A stretch of DNA of 64,000 nt from an uncultured Armatimonadota bacterium (GTDB lineage: Bacteria > Armatimonadota > Fimbriimonadia > Fimbriimonadales > Fimbriimonadaceae): assembly GCA_903904815.1 (NCBI GenBank), contig CAIVDU010000010.1, positions 62,001 to 126,000 on the forward strand, given 5' to 3'. Below, piece by piece: positions 17,621 through 26,903 of this stretch (its first letter is position 1; the number at the start of each line of letters is the position of its first letter). The position numbers and the translations under genes are program-made. The notes beneath the pieces were generated by a model. It worked only from the letters and a program-made list of their open reading frames with translations, had not been told where the DNA came from and ran no database searches.

Positions 17621-18574
17621 ATGCGTTCTGTTGTTACCGGCGGCGCGGGGTTTTTAGGATCCCATCTGACTGATAAGTTGTTCGCCCTCGGTCACGAAGT
17701 TGTGGTGATTGACAATCTGATCACCGGATCGACTGAGAATCTCGCTCATCTTGCCGGACGTCCGGGTTTTCGATTTCAACAAAACGATGTCTCGGAGCAC
17801 ATTTCGGTAGATGGCCCCGTTGATTTCGTTTTTCATTTCGCTAGTCCAGCAAGTCCGGATGACTTCAAGCGATTCCCCATTCAGGTTCTAAAGGTCGGTG
17901 CATTGGGTACTCACAACTGCCTTGGGTTGGCAAAGGCAAAGAGCGCTAAGTTTATGTTGGCATCGACGAGCGAGGTCTATGGTGATCCGCTCGTCTCACC
18001 ACAGCCCGAGACCTACTGGGGAAATGTGAACCCTATCGGGCCACGCGGAGTTTACGATGAAGCAAAGCGCTATGCCGAATCAATGACGATGGCGTATCAT
18101 CATTTTCACGGACTTGACACGCGAATCGTTCGATTCTTCAATACTTATGGCCCTCGCATGCGCTTGAATGATGGCCGCGTAGTTCCCAACTTTATTCGTC
18201 AAGCGCTCCTCGGGCAGGAAATCACGATCTACGGAGACGGTCTGCAGACGCGATCGTTTGGGTATTACTCAGATATCCTCGACGGCGTCATAAAGCTTGC
18301 CGCGAGCGACTTTCACGAACCTGTGAATATCGGCACACTCGAGGAAAGGACAATTCTTGCGTTTGCCCAGGAAATCGTAAAAGCAACCGGTTCGAAGAGC
18401 CAGATTGTGCATGCAGCTGCGGCAGTAGACGATCCGCGTCAGCGGCGCCCTGATCTCACCCGAGCGAATTCGATTCTAGGTTGGAGTCCATCGACTTCGC
18501 TAGCAGATGGCTTAGCGCAAACGATTCAGTACTTCGTTCCCAAAGTCGCAGCGATATCTAAGGCTCAATCATAA
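17621..18574 (+). CDS. UDP-glucuronate decarboxylase-like SDR enzyme
   Basis: Extended SDR of 317 residues. By similarity it converts UDP-glucuronate to UDP-xylose (or the 4-keto-pentose) in the cytoplasm. It has [12 protein letters not shown] at the N-terminus, the UXS-like phrases [12 protein letters not shown] and STSEVYGDP, the Tyr/Lys pair in YDEAKRYAE, and [20 protein letters not shown], which is strongly UXS-like. The ATG at 17621 fits the family start; a TTG three codons upstream (17612) is possible. It is followed after 2 nt by a UDP-glucuronate 4-epimerase-like gene, so both probably draw on the same UDP-glucuronate pool. Confidence 0.85.
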   Translation: MRSVVTGGAGFLGSHLTDKLFALGHEVVVIDNLITGSTENLAHLAGRPGFRFQQNDVSEHISVDGPVDFVFHFASPASPDDFKRFPIQVLKVGALGTHNCLGLAKAKSAKFMLASTSEVYGDPLVSPQPETYWGNVNPIGPRGVYDEAKRYAESMTMAYHHFHGLDTRIVRFFNTYGPRMRLNDGRVVPNFIRQALLGQEITIYGDGLQTRSFGYYSDILDGVIKLAASDFHEPVNIGTLEERTILAFAQEIVKATGSKSQIVHAAAAVDDPRQRRPDLTRANSILGWSPSTSLADGLAQTIQYFVPKVAAISKAQS

Positions 18575-18576
18575 CG

Positions 18577-19590
18577 ATGCCCCTGGACACAAAATCTTGC
18601 CTTGTGACCGGTGCGGCCGGGTTTATTGGATCCCATACGTCGCGGCGACTGATCGATTTGGGATATAGGGTAACGGGATTCGATAACCTGAACAGCTACT
18701 ACGATGTCAATCTGAAAAAGGACCGTCTGAGATCGATAGAACATCCGGCGTTCACCTTCATTGCGGGCGACATCAGTGACGAGCGCGTTCTTAGCAGAGT
18801 GTTCGATGAGAACGGCATTCGTGCTGTGGTGCATCTTGCAGCCCAGGGTGGAGTGCGGCACTCGATGGACAATCCAGCCGAATTTGTGCAGTCCAACCTC
18901 GTGGGATTCGCGAACGTGCTTGAGTGCTGCCGCCGCCATGCCATTGAGCATCTCGTTTTTGCATCATCCAGCAGTGTGTACGGTGCAAACGCCCGAATGC
19001 CTTTTCGTGAAACTGATCCCGTCGACCATCCGGTAAGTTTCTATGCTGCGACGAAGAAGTCGAATGAAATTCTCGCTCACAGTTATTCGGACCTCTACGA
19101 CCTGGCGGTAACTGGCCTTCGTTTCTTTACAGTCTATGGACCCTGGGGAAGACCGGATATGGCGCCGATGTTATTCGCCGAGGCAATCACTCATGGAAGA
19201 CCCCTCAAGGTCTTCAATGAAGGCCGGATGCAGCGTGACTTTACGTTTATCGATGACATCGTCGACGGTTTGGTTCGGACGCTAGAGTCGCCACCGAAGC
19301 CAAATCCAAAATGGGAATCCTTTAGCCCAACACCAGAATCATCGCGCGCTCCCTACCGCATTTATAATATTGGAAATGGTAGACCTGTTGAACTGTTGAG
19401 GTTCATTGAACTGCTTGAAGCGTGTTTAGGAAAGAAGGCCGAGAAAATTCTTATGCCGTTGCAGCCAGGGGATGTTCTAGCGACCTATGCAAGCACTTCT
19501 GCTCTTGAACAGGCAGTCGGATTTCGGGCCAAGGTATCTATTGAGGAGGGGGTATCCCGATTCGCCTCATGGTACCGATCTTACTTCTGA
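18577..19590 (+). CDS. UDP-glucuronate 4-epimerase-like SDR enzyme
   Basis: Extended SDR of 337 residues, predicted to interconvert UDP-glucuronate and UDP-galacturonate. Diagnostic pieces are VTGAAGFIGSHTSRRL, FDNLNSYYDVNLKKDRL, LAAQGGVRHSMDNP, ASSSSVYGAN, YAATKKSNE and RFFTVYGPWGRPDMA, all typical of the GAE/WbnF/CapI group rather than GalE. It begins 2 nt after the decarboxylase stop, so the two form an operon. It supplies an acidic sugar for the surface polymer suggested by the AlgD-like and decarboxylase enzymes. Confidence 0.88.
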   Translation: MPLDTKSCLVTGAAGFIGSHTSRRLIDLGYRVTGFDNLNSYYDVNLKKDRLRSIEHPAFTFIAGDISDERVLSRVFDENGIRAVVHLAAQGGVRHSMDNPAEFVQSNLVGFANVLECCRRHAIEHLVFASSSSVYGANARMPFRETDPVDHPVSFYAATKKSNEILAHSYSDLYDLAVTGLRFFTVYGPWGRPDMAPMLFAEAITHGRPLKVFNEGRMQRDFTFIDDIVDGLVRTLESPPKPNPKWESFSPTPESSRAPYRIYNIGNGRPVELLRFIELLEACLGKKAEKILMPLQPGDVLATYASTSALEQAVGFRAKVSIEEGVSRFASWYRSYF

Positions 19591-19656
19591 TTCTAAGAAG
19601 GCTCAATAAAAAGTCCTTTGCTCAGGGCCTTGCCTATTTGGAATTGGTGTGCAACG

Positions 19657-20334
19657 ATGGTAGGTATGCGTGGGTTCCGCAGGGTTAAGACCTGGTGTAT
19701 TTGGCTCGTCGCAGGCTATTTGATCATAAATGCTGTCTACGCCGCAAAGTCGTTGGCAGGTGTCGATTTCCTTCCCGGACATCATGGCGCTCTGTTTCCC
19801 ATTGGCGAATGGTTTTGGAACATCCTCAGAATCCATTCATCGCCGTTATCGTTCGATGGAGAATACAAGGACGTGTCCCGATGGGAGACGGCTGGGACCG
19901 CGACTGGCCAGATAGCTGAACTATGGATGGACGACGGATCCTCGGGAGCGGTCCAAGTACACTACTCAAGATCGAACGATGCCTTTGGCGAACATCGGAG
20001 TGCCCAATTGGTCCAGATTCGATCTTTGGGAAGAGGTGCGAGGTGGCAGATCAAGCAAACGGTAGCCGCAGTCAATGGAAAGCGTGCCCGAATTTCGGTA
20101 ACCGCGAAATGTGCTCGTCCAATGAAAATCCGACTGTTGATCCGACAGGCAAGGTCCCCTTGGAAGACGCTTATCGATTGTTCGGGGCCGGTTGGTCCCA
20201 ACTGGACAACCTTGGACGCCACTGGTCTGCTACGGTTGACAGAGAAAGATCGCGGGAAGGTGATGCTTGTGATCAGTTCGGTAGAGGTAGGAACAATCAC
20301 ACTGGGTGCAGCCTCGTTCACAATGACTCCCTAA
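19657..20334 (+). CDS. membrane-anchored protein of unknown function
   Basis: Not recognised. About 225 residues with an N-terminal basic segment and one membrane helix (VKTWCIWLVAGYLIINAVYAA), then an exported domain of ~180 residues. That domain is rich in beta-strand patterns (ARWQIKQTVAAVNGKRARISV, PMKIRLLIRQ, KVMLVISSVEVG) and ends TLGAASFTMTP. The pattern recalls the jelly-roll carbohydrate-binding modules found on glycan enzymes, but this is only an impression. The start is uncertain: ATG at 19657 or 19666; the frame opens at a TTG at 19618. It lies 66 bp after the epimerase on the same strand, so it is probably part of the glycan operon. Confidence 0.6.
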   Translation: MVGMRGFRRVKTWCIWLVAGYLIINAVYAAKSLAGVDFLPGHHGALFPIGEWFWNILRIHSSPLSFDGEYKDVSRWETAGTATGQIAELWMDDGSSGAVQVHYSRSNDAFGEHRSAQLVQIRSLGRGARWQIKQTVAAVNGKRARISVTAKCARPMKIRLLIRQARSPWKTLIDCSGPVGPNWTTLDATGLLRLTEKDRGKVMLVISSVEVGTITLGAASFTMTP

Positions 20335-20341
20335 GCCTAGT

Positions 20342-20902
20342 TCACGGTTGCGGAGCCATAGCGGCTACAACGGCCAGCAGGTCACGGAACACGATCGGTT
20401 TCTTCCCTTGGCTAACAAGCACCTGTTCCTGTTCTCGGCCGCGACCGGTCCGTACGAGAACTCCCGTAACTCCCGCAGCCTCGGCGGCCTCCAAGTCGGT
20501 AGCAGAATCACCAACAAATATGGCCCTTGTGAGGTCGAGGTTGTGATCCCTTGACGCGCGCACAAGCATGCCTGGGCGAGGCTTGCGGCAGTCACACCCG
20601 TCGTCAGGTGAGTGTGGACACATATACGAATCGAGGAATTTTGCCCCGATAAATTCTATTTCGGCAAGGATTTGCCTATTCAGCCTTTCGGCAGTCTCAT
20701 GAGTAAGAATTCCGCGACCGATACCGGATTGATTAGTGACGACAATCAGCGGGATTCCGCGCTTGCTAAGGATCGAGCATGCTTGAGCCGCTTGCTCGAA
20801 CAACTGAACTTCGCCCCACTCCCGAATGTACGTCGGAACATTCTCAATAAGGACGCCGTCTCGATCGAGAAAAACGACGCTTGGGAGGTGGGGCAGTCGC
20901 AT
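20342..20902 (-). CDS. gmhB: D-glycero-D-manno-heptose 1,7-bisphosphate phosphatase (HAD)
   Basis: HAD-family phosphatase of 186 residues that removes the C7 phosphate of heptose 1,7-bisphosphate in heptose precursor synthesis. It shows FLDRDGVLIEN (nucleophile Asp), IVVTNQSGIGRG (motif II), the zinc-loop signature CPHSPDDGCDCRKP and FVGDSATDLEAA (motif IV). The ATG at 20902 starts 2 nt after the ManC stop, so the two genes are a translationally close pair; the frame extends upstream to 20962 inside manC. Family members can also act on histidinol phosphate, but the zinc loop and sugar context favour GmhB. Confidence 0.88.
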   Translation of the reverse strand: MRLPHLPSVVFLDRDGVLIENVPTYIREWGEVQLFEQAAQACSILSKRGIPLIVVTNQSGIGRGILTHETAERLNRQILAEIEFIGAKFLDSYMCPHSPDDGCDCRKPRPGMLVRASRDHNLDLTRAIFVGDSATDLEAAEAAGVTGVLVRTGRGREQEQVLVSQGKKPIVFRDLLAVVAAMAPQP

Positions 20903-20904
20903 GC

Positions 20905-21972
20905 TTAGGTAGAGAGCTTGGCCACGATCTGCTTTACGCGCTGGGCCTGTGATTTGGGGCACACGAGGACAGCGTTTCGAGTCGCTACCACGATTAGGTC
21001 GGTAATCCCAACCACCCCGACCACCTTTTGATCGTCGTCATTCACCAGCACGCACCCGTTGGAATCAAGGGCGATCACTCTCCCCTGTAGAACGTTCCCG
21101 TCTCCATCTGCCTCCAATGATCGCTCCAGAGCATCCCATGCTCCAACATCGTCCCACGGGAAGTCAGACGGAACCACATAGACTGACGGGGCCTTTTCCA
21201 TGACCGCAAAGTCAATCGAGAGATTGGGAAGGTTCTCGAACGCCTTCACCGCGTGGTGATGATCACCGCTTTTAAGTTTTTCAGTGATCTCGTGAAGTAT
21301 CTCATGGGCGGCTTGGTTCGTCGCCGCTAGTGCGCTTACAAAACCGGTTAGCGTATAGAAGAACATTCCAGCGTTCCACAGGTGATTTCCGCTCGCTAAA
21401 AATTCCTTTGCGGTGTCCAAGCTCGGCTTTTCTAGAAATCGGCGAGATCGGTATGCCTCTCGGCCATCCGATGCTTTCGCCGTGGAACTTCGGTCGACTT
21501 CAATATAGCCGTATCCCGTTTCGGGTCGATCTGGTGTGATTCCAAGAGTTACGAGGCCCCCAGTACTCTCAGCCACATCCATTGCCGCCCCAACCGTTGC
21601 CCTAAATCGATCTGGATCCTCAATTTTATGGTCAGCGGTTAGCACGGCTACGGTCGCGTTCTCGATTCCGCGAGAGAGCAGCGAGGCTGCCACCCAAACC
21701 AGGGCTCCGAGCGTGTTTCGGCGAGCAGGTTCTGCCAGAACTTGGTCCTTCGAAACGACGCCCGCGTCCGCAATAATCGACTGGAGTGCCGCAGAAGTCG
21801 AAATGAATGTGTCAGACCCAACCAGAGGAGAGATCCGGTTGACCGCTTCTTCCAACATCGTCTGATTGGGGTCGGTCAGTTTTAACAACTGCTTGGGCCG
21901 ATCCGGCCGGGAAAGCGGCCAAAAGCGTTCACCCGATCCTCCCGCCATGACCACCGCAATCCTTCTACTCAT
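20905..21972 (-). CDS. manC: mannose-1-phosphate guanylyltransferase (monofunctional ManC type)
   Basis: Makes GDP-mannose from mannose-1-phosphate and GTP. The 355-residue protein has the nucleotidyltransferase signature AGGSGERFWPLSRPDRPKQ at residues 10-28. It also has VAVLTADHKIED, PDRPETGYGYIEV, FLEKPSLDTAKEFL, LWNAGMFFY and FPWDDVGAWDAL. It lacks the C-terminal phosphomannose isomerase domain of bifunctional ManC/AlgA, so that step must be elsewhere. GDP-mannose would feed the AlgD-like dehydrogenase at 4922. Because gmhB follows immediately, a GDP-heptose role is a weaker alternative. Confidence 0.92.
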   Translation of the reverse strand: MSRRIAVVMAGGSGERFWPLSRPDRPKQLLKLTDPNQTMLEEAVNRISPLVGSDTFISTSAALQSIIADAGVVSKDQVLAEPARRNTLGALVWVAASLLSRGIENATVAVLTADHKIEDPDRFRATVGAAMDVAESTGGLVTLGITPDRPETGYGYIEVDRSSTAKASDGREAYRSRRFLEKPSLDTAKEFLASGNHLWNAGMFFYTLTGFVSALAATNQAAHEILHEITEKLKSGDHHHAVKAFENLPNLSIDFAVMEKAPSVYVVPSDFPWDDVGAWDALERSLEADGDGNVLQGRVIALDSNGCVLVNDDDQKVVGVVGITDLIVVATRNAVLVCPKSQAQRVKQIVAKLST

Positions 21973-22044
21973 CGATTCAACTCCAATACTAACGTTTCTA
22001 TAGCTAAGCTAGGCACGGCACCAATGTTATTCCAATTTGGCGAT

Positions 22045-23073
22045 TCATAGATCGTTGCCCAATGCTGGGCCGTAATATTGTGCAATAAAATCACTATAAA
22101 CAGCAGTCCTAGTGATGGGACGCCACCAGTCTTCGTTATTGATATACCACTCAACTGTGTCTCTCAGTCCGACTTGGAAGTCGACCTTGGGTTCCCATCC
22201 CAGGTTGCAAAGTTTAGATGTTGTCATGGAGTATCTGGCGTCGTGTGCCGCGCCGCGTGGATCAGGTATGTGCTTGACAAGCTCCGACGATCTTGAGGTT
22301 CCGGCAAGCAGCGTCTGAACGACCTCCATATTCCGCCGAAGGTTTTTGTCCCCAACGTTATAGATTTCGCCATCGGTTCCGTGCAGTAAGGCGTGAAGAA
22401 TTCCCGAAGCATGATCTCTAGCGTGGATCCATTCGCGGATCTGGGATCCATCGCCATAGACCGGCACTTTCTTGCCGTCTATGAGGCGGCTAAGGAAAAA
22501 CGGAATGAGCTTTTCTGGATATTGAAAGGGACCATAGGTGTTTCCTCCTCTCGTGACGATTATCGGCGTACGGTGCGTTATCCAATGAGATCGACACTGG
22601 AGATCTCCAGCTGCTTTACTTGCACTATACGGAGTATTTGGCTCCAGCGGACTCTCTTCAGTGAACTGACCGGATAGGATCGAACCGTAAACTTCATCGG
22701 TGCTGACGTGAAGCATTCGCACAAGCCCGTACTGTCTTGTGGCATTGAGTAGGTGCTCGACTCCCAGAGCGTTAGTTTTTAGAAATGACGAAGCGTCGAG
22801 AACAGAGCGATCATTGTGGGTTTCAGCCGCAAAATTGACGATGTGTGTGATTCCGAATTCCTGGATGAGTCCACGAACTACCGTAGGTTCTTCGATTCTG
22901 CCAGGCGCGAACCTGAAACGGGGATTTTTACGCAGATCTTCAGTGGTAGAAAGGTTTCCAGAGTAAGTAAGCGCATCCAACCCTACAACAAAATCATCAT
23001 GACGAGTCTCAAGAACCAGGCGGCAAAAATGGGACCCGATAAAACCAGCTGCTCCGGTAACAAGAAGCCGCAT
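22045..23073 (-). CDS. rmlB: dTDP-glucose 4,6-dehydratase
   Basis: Converts dTDP-glucose to dTDP-4-keto-6-deoxyglucose, the branch point to rhamnose and other deoxysugars. The protein has 342 residues from the ATG at 23073 (MRLLVTGAAGFIGSHF); the frame continues upstream to 23106. Motifs are NFAAETHNDRSV, HVSTDEVYGS with the catalytic Asp-Glu pair, YSASKAAGD with Tyr/Lys, and NTYGPFQYPEKLIP. It ends 72 bp before manC on the same strand. The last enzyme of the pathway (RmlD) is encoded far away at 58519; RmlA and RmlC are not in the window. Confidence 0.93.
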   Translation of the reverse strand: MRLLVTGAAGFIGSHFCRLVLETRHDDFVVGLDALTYSGNLSTTEDLRKNPRFRFAPGRIEEPTVVRGLIQEFGITHIVNFAAETHNDRSVLDASSFLKTNALGVEHLLNATRQYGLVRMLHVSTDEVYGSILSGQFTEESPLEPNTPYSASKAAGDLQCRSHWITHRTPIIVTRGGNTYGPFQYPEKLIPFFLSRLIDGKKVPVYGDGSQIREWIHARDHASGILHALLHGTDGEIYNVGDKNLRRNMEVVQTLLAGTSRSSELVKHIPDPRGAAHDARYSMTTSKLCNLGWEPKVDFQVGLRDTVEWYINNEDWWRPITRTAVYSDFIAQYYGPALGNDL

Positions 23074-23440
23074 GGGCCCGGCAAACGATTTCTGAGTATT
23101 GGACAAGGGTTCTCCAGCCAGACACTGGAACAGTGACCGCTTGAATAATAAACCCGAATTTAGGGCTCAGGCGTTCCACACATCACTCCAAACCAAATGG
23201 GATGTCGTGCGCACGATTTCCAAATAGTTTAGTTAAAACAATATTGCTGAAATTTTGCATATATTCTACTTGTTTGCAAAAATACTGGCAATTTTACTGA
23301 TCTGTCGATGCCTAAAATCGTCACATACTGCTCTCGAAACATTTTTGGACGGAAGAACAGCTTAAAGTCTTTCAAGTTTTAGGCTTTCGGTGCCAGGGTC
23401 AACGAAGATCTCGTGTTAAAAACAATCGTTTTAGAGGTCC
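23074..23440. other. 367-bp divergent intergenic region, AT-rich
   Basis: Separates divergent rmlB and the copper oxidase gene, so it holds two promoters. The stretch 23215-23310 is markedly AT-rich. I could not pick a convincing -35/-10 pair, and no riboswitch or terminator is visible. Confidence 0.45.
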
Positions 23441-26400
23441 ATGCTGACTACAAGCTCATATCGAAATCGCAATCATTTCTCGGCATTGTTGTCGTTTTTC
23501 CTATTGTGCTTATCCTGTAAAGGCGTTTGTCAGTCCGCTCAAGTCTCTGGGCAATGGTCGAAGCCCCAGTCCCTTCCGACCCATGCGATTCACGCAATTT
23601 CGCTTCCCACTGGCAAGGTGTTGTTTTGGAACCGCTTAGGTGATACCTACCTGTACGATCCTTCCACTCAAACAACTTCGAAAGCCGCCGAGCCACCGTT
23701 CAACACTTTTTGCGCTGGACACACGCTCTTAGCTGACGGTTCAGTCTTTGTCGCGGGTGGTCACATCGTAAATTACTATGGCCTTAACAAGGCGGCGATT
23801 TACAACCCGTTCACGGATTCATGGAAATCGTTACCGGACATGGCATTTGGTCGGTGGTATCCAACGTGTACTACGATGCCAAATGGCAAAGATGTGCTCG
23901 TCGTGAGCGGTGAAATCAGTCCCGCACTTGGAAACGCCACCGTGCCTGAGTACTGGGATTCCTCTGCCGGAACATTTAGACAACTTACCGGGGCGGCCAT
24001 GCAGCCGCAGCTATATCCGATGCAGTACCTGACCCCTAAAGGGACAGTGGTTTCTCCCGGACCGTTAAGGACGACTTGGGAGTTTGCGACCGCGGGTCTT
24101 GGTTCCGTGAATCCTATCGCGACAGCCAACGATGTTGAGGTTCGCTCTTACGGATCTTCCGCAATGTTTGCTCCCGGAAAGATTCTCGTGGGCGGTGGAG
24201 GATCTCCGAAGAGTTCCTGCGAGATTCTGGATCTGACCGGACCCGTTCCAACGTGGACGCTCACGGGTTCGATGAGTTGGGCGAGAAGGCAGCACGACTT
24301 CACGCTGCTACCAACTGGCGATGTGCTTGCTACCGGTGGCAGCAGTGGACCTGGGTTCACTAACTCTGGATTTCCCGTGTATGCTGCCGAACTTTGGAGT
24401 CCTAGCACCGGCATATGGACCAGTCTGGCGCCAAGTACCACAGTGGGTCAGGCTACGTGCTTTCGCGGATACCACTCCAACGCCGTGCTCCTACCTGACG
24501 GAACAATCTGGTCAACCGCCGGTGACGATCCGACCACCGATCCTTCGTATCTCTACCCGAATTATCAGATCTTCACTCCGCCATATTTGTTCACTTCTAC
24601 GAAGCCCGTGCTCACCGATTCCCCTCATTACGCTTCTTTGGGTCAGTCTGTTGAGATCGCATACTCATCACAAGCCGACATAGCGCAGCTGAATTTGGTG
24701 AGACTCTCCGCAGTCACTCACTGCACCAACATGACCCAAGTTATCTCGAAGCTGAGCTTCCAGAAGTCACAGTTGGGTTTACAGGCCCAAATGCCCACAG
24801 ACGCAACGTATACGCCTCCAGGTTATTACTACTTGTTCGCGGTAGATGCAAATGGAGGCGTGTCTCAAGGTCGGTACATCCAGCTTGGCGCTGGCCTTCA
24901 GTGCCCGCAAGGGGTCGCCGTCAGGAACTCAAGCTCGGGAGAAATAGTCGAGTGGACCAATCCGAACGCGGATGCTCCATCAGTGGCAATTTCCACTTCC
25001 CTCGATGGAAAGACATTTAACCCTGCAACGGTCGTAACCTCAGCTTCGAGCCAAACGGTCTCGGACTCTGAAGTTAACTACGTCGAGCTCCAAGCGGTTT
25101 CCGACTTGGATAAGTCGATCAAGACGCCACCGATTCGAGTCACGCCAGCGGCTACCAGCATTGCAACTCAAGACGTCAACGGCGTTACCGAAGGGCTTAC
25201 ATCGGTGAAGACAACCGTCGTAGATAGTTTTGGTATTCCCGCAGCGGCAGTGCCAGTGCAGTTCTCTTTGGCTGGTGCTCCTTTGGGCACCGCCGTGACT
25301 GACGAAAATGGTTATGCGGAACTGAGCTTTCGCGTCAAGCCTGGTTGGAACGGTGCGTCCATCACTGAACAATTCCTGGGACAGGGTGTTCTTGGTGCCT
25401 CCTCTGCAAGTTGCACGCTCCACGTAGCCCCCCGTGCAACGAGTATGTGGGTGGGCGCACGAACAGGATCAGTCGGACAAACTATTCAGCTTCGATGCAA
25501 CATGCTCTGGCTACCAGTGAACTATTCGATTATTGTTCCAGGATTAAGCATTACGTTCTCCGTAGATGGAGTACCAGTGGCGACGGCGATCACAGACTCG
25601 ACTGGCTTTGCGACTGCCCAATACGTGATTCCCGATGGAGGAGCTGCGCGCAATATTACGGCTTCTTTTAGCGGTAATTCCGACTATGGCCCCTGCTCGA
25701 GCACAACGTCGCTTACAGTGAATCCGTCGAGTACGTACACGTGGGTCGGAACCCGATCGGTCACTAGGGGTAGCTCAATCCTCGTACCAACGACCCTGTA
25801 CAACACGGCGGCGAGCCAATACATTTCCAACGCGACACTGCGAATCCAGGTCAACGGGACCGACTCCGGGACGCTGACCACCGATTCCACAGGGTACGCA
25901 TACATCAGAGTTTCTGCGGACGCCGCTACCCCTAACACCATTACTCTGACTTCGATTTACGACGGAGATGCCACGCACAAGCCCAGCACAGGTTCATCGA
26001 CGGTCACGGTTTCCCCAATGTCAACGAGCACCTGGGTTGGAAACCGTCCGGTAACTCGGGGAAGTACCGTGGTGGTCCCAACCACATTGCTTAATACAAC
26101 CACCAAGCTCTATATTCCCCAAGCCGCGTTGAGAATCCTGATCAACGGTTCTCCGGCGGGGACGGTGACCACTGATTCAAATGGTTACGCTTTAGTTTCA
26201 GTTCCTACTGATGTGAACTCTCCAGCATCTATTGTGGTCACTTCAATCTTCGATGGGGACGCGATCCAATCCGGAAGTCAAGGCACCGGAACAGTTACCG
26301 TTTCGGGAATCCCGACTTACGACTGGGTAGGTAGCAGGTCAGTCTCCCGAGGAAATTCGGTTGTTGTTCCGACTACTCTCATGAATCCAACAACGAAGGT

Positions 26401-26890
26401 TTACATCCCTGGGGCTAATTTAAGAATCTTGATTAATGGAGCCAATGCTGGGACGGTGACAACAGATTCCACAGGAAGTGCAAGCGTGACCGTCCCCACG
26501 GATTCGAATTCACCGGCTTCGATCGTTGTCACATCTATCTATGATGGAGATTCCACGCACGCAGCCAGCCAGAACACCGGTACCGTGACGGTTTCACCGA
26601 TCACCACGGCTGTGTGGGTCGGCAGTCGATCAGTTTCACGTGGAGGTTCGGTTGCCGTACCGGTAACTCTGCAGAACACCGCGTCCAAGGCTTATATTCC
26701 GGGCGCGACTTTAAGAATTCTGGTCAACGGAGTAGCCGCTGGTACAGTGACAACTGACTCAACAGGAAGTGCCTCCGTCAACTTTACATCGGACTCCAAT
26801 TCCCCTAATTCGACTGTGATTACAGCGATTTACGACGGTGACCCGATTCATGTTTCTGCGCAAGGGACCGGGACTGTCACGGTTAAGTAG
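23441..26890 (+). CDS. secreted galactose/glyoxal oxidase-like copper-radical enzyme with Ig-like repeats
   Basis: Secreted protein of 1149 residues. After a signal peptide (SALLSFFLLCLSCKGVCQSA) comes a kelch-type propeller and a DUF1929 domain to ~480. The copper-radical centre of galactose oxidase is complete: Cys91 (FCAGH) and Tyr140 (GRWYPT) for the Cys-Tyr crosslink, Tyr344-His345 (RGYHSNAV) and His427 (VTHCTNM). The Trp that stacks on the crosslink in galactose oxidase is not obvious, which points toward a glyoxal oxidase-like variant. Residues ~570-1149 are five Ig-like modules of ~97 residues beginning WVG. Such enzymes oxidise primary alcohols or aldehydes and release hydrogen peroxide. 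In this locus the substrate could be the surface polysaccharide. A small secreted partner follows after 13 nt. Confidence 0.88.
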   Translation: MLTTSSYRNRNHFSALLSFFLLCLSCKGVCQSAQVSGQWSKPQSLPTHAIHAISLPTGKVLFWNRLGDTYLYDPSTQTTSKAAEPPFNTFCAGHTLLADGSVFVAGGHIVNYYGLNKAAIYNPFTDSWKSLPDMAFGRWYPTCTTMPNGKDVLVVSGEISPALGNATVPEYWDSSAGTFRQLTGAAMQPQLYPMQYLTPKGTVVSPGPLRTTWEFATAGLGSVNPIATANDVEVRSYGSSAMFAPGKILVGGGGSPKSSCEILDLTGPVPTWTLTGSMSWARRQHDFTLLPTGDVLATGGSSGPGFTNSGFPVYAAELWSPSTGIWTSLAPSTTVGQATCFRGYHSNAVLLPDGTIWSTAGDDPTTDPSYLYPNYQIFTPPYLFTSTKPVLTDSPHYASLGQSVEIAYSSQADIAQLNLVRLSAVTHCTNMTQVISKLSFQKSQLGLQAQMPTDATYTPPGYYYLFAVDANGGVSQGRYIQLGAGLQCPQGVAVRNSSSGEIVEWTNPNADAPSVAISTSLDGKTFNPATVVTSASSQTVSDSEVNYVELQAVSDLDKSIKTPPIRVTPAATSIATQDVNGVTEGLTSVKTTVVDSFGIPAAAVPVQFSLAGAPLGTAVTDENGYAELSFRVKPGWNGASITEQFLGQGVLGASSASCTLHVAPRATSMWVGARTGSVGQTIQLRCNMLWLPVNYSIIVPGLSITFSVDGVPVATAITDSTGFATAQYVIPDGGAARNITASFSGNSDYGPCSSTTSLTVNPSSTYTWVGTRSVTRGSSILVPTTLYNTAASQYISNATLRIQVNGTDSGTLTTDSTGYAYIRVSADAATPNTITLTSIYDGDATHKPSTGSSTVTVSPMSTSTWVGNRPVTRGSTVVVPTTLLNTTTKLYIPQAALRILINGSPAGTVTTDSNGYALVSVPTDVNSPASIVVTSIFDGDAIQSGSQGTGTVTVSGIPTYDWVGSRSVSRGNSVVVPTTLMNPTTKVYIPGANLRILINGANAGTVTTDSTGSASVTVPTDSNSPASIVVTSIYDGDSTHAASQNTGTVTVSPITTAVWVGSRSVSRGGSVAVPVTLQNTASKAYIPGATLRILVNGVAAGTVTTDSTGSASVNFTSDSNSPNSTVITAIYDGDPIHVSAQGTGTVTVK
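25742..26890 (+). repeat. four tandem 291-bp Ig-like repeats
   Basis: The WVG codon start recurs at 25742, 26033, 26324 and 26615, exactly 291 bp (97 codons) apart. A more diverged copy starts at 25448, 294 bp before the first. Each unit carries VTRGSS or VSRGNS, a TLRIL-x-NG strand, TTDS-x-G and Y/FDGD, and ends GTVTV. The last three copies are the most alike, suggesting recent expansion. Confidence 0.92.
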
Positions 26891-26903
26891 GGCGAAATTG
26901 GCA

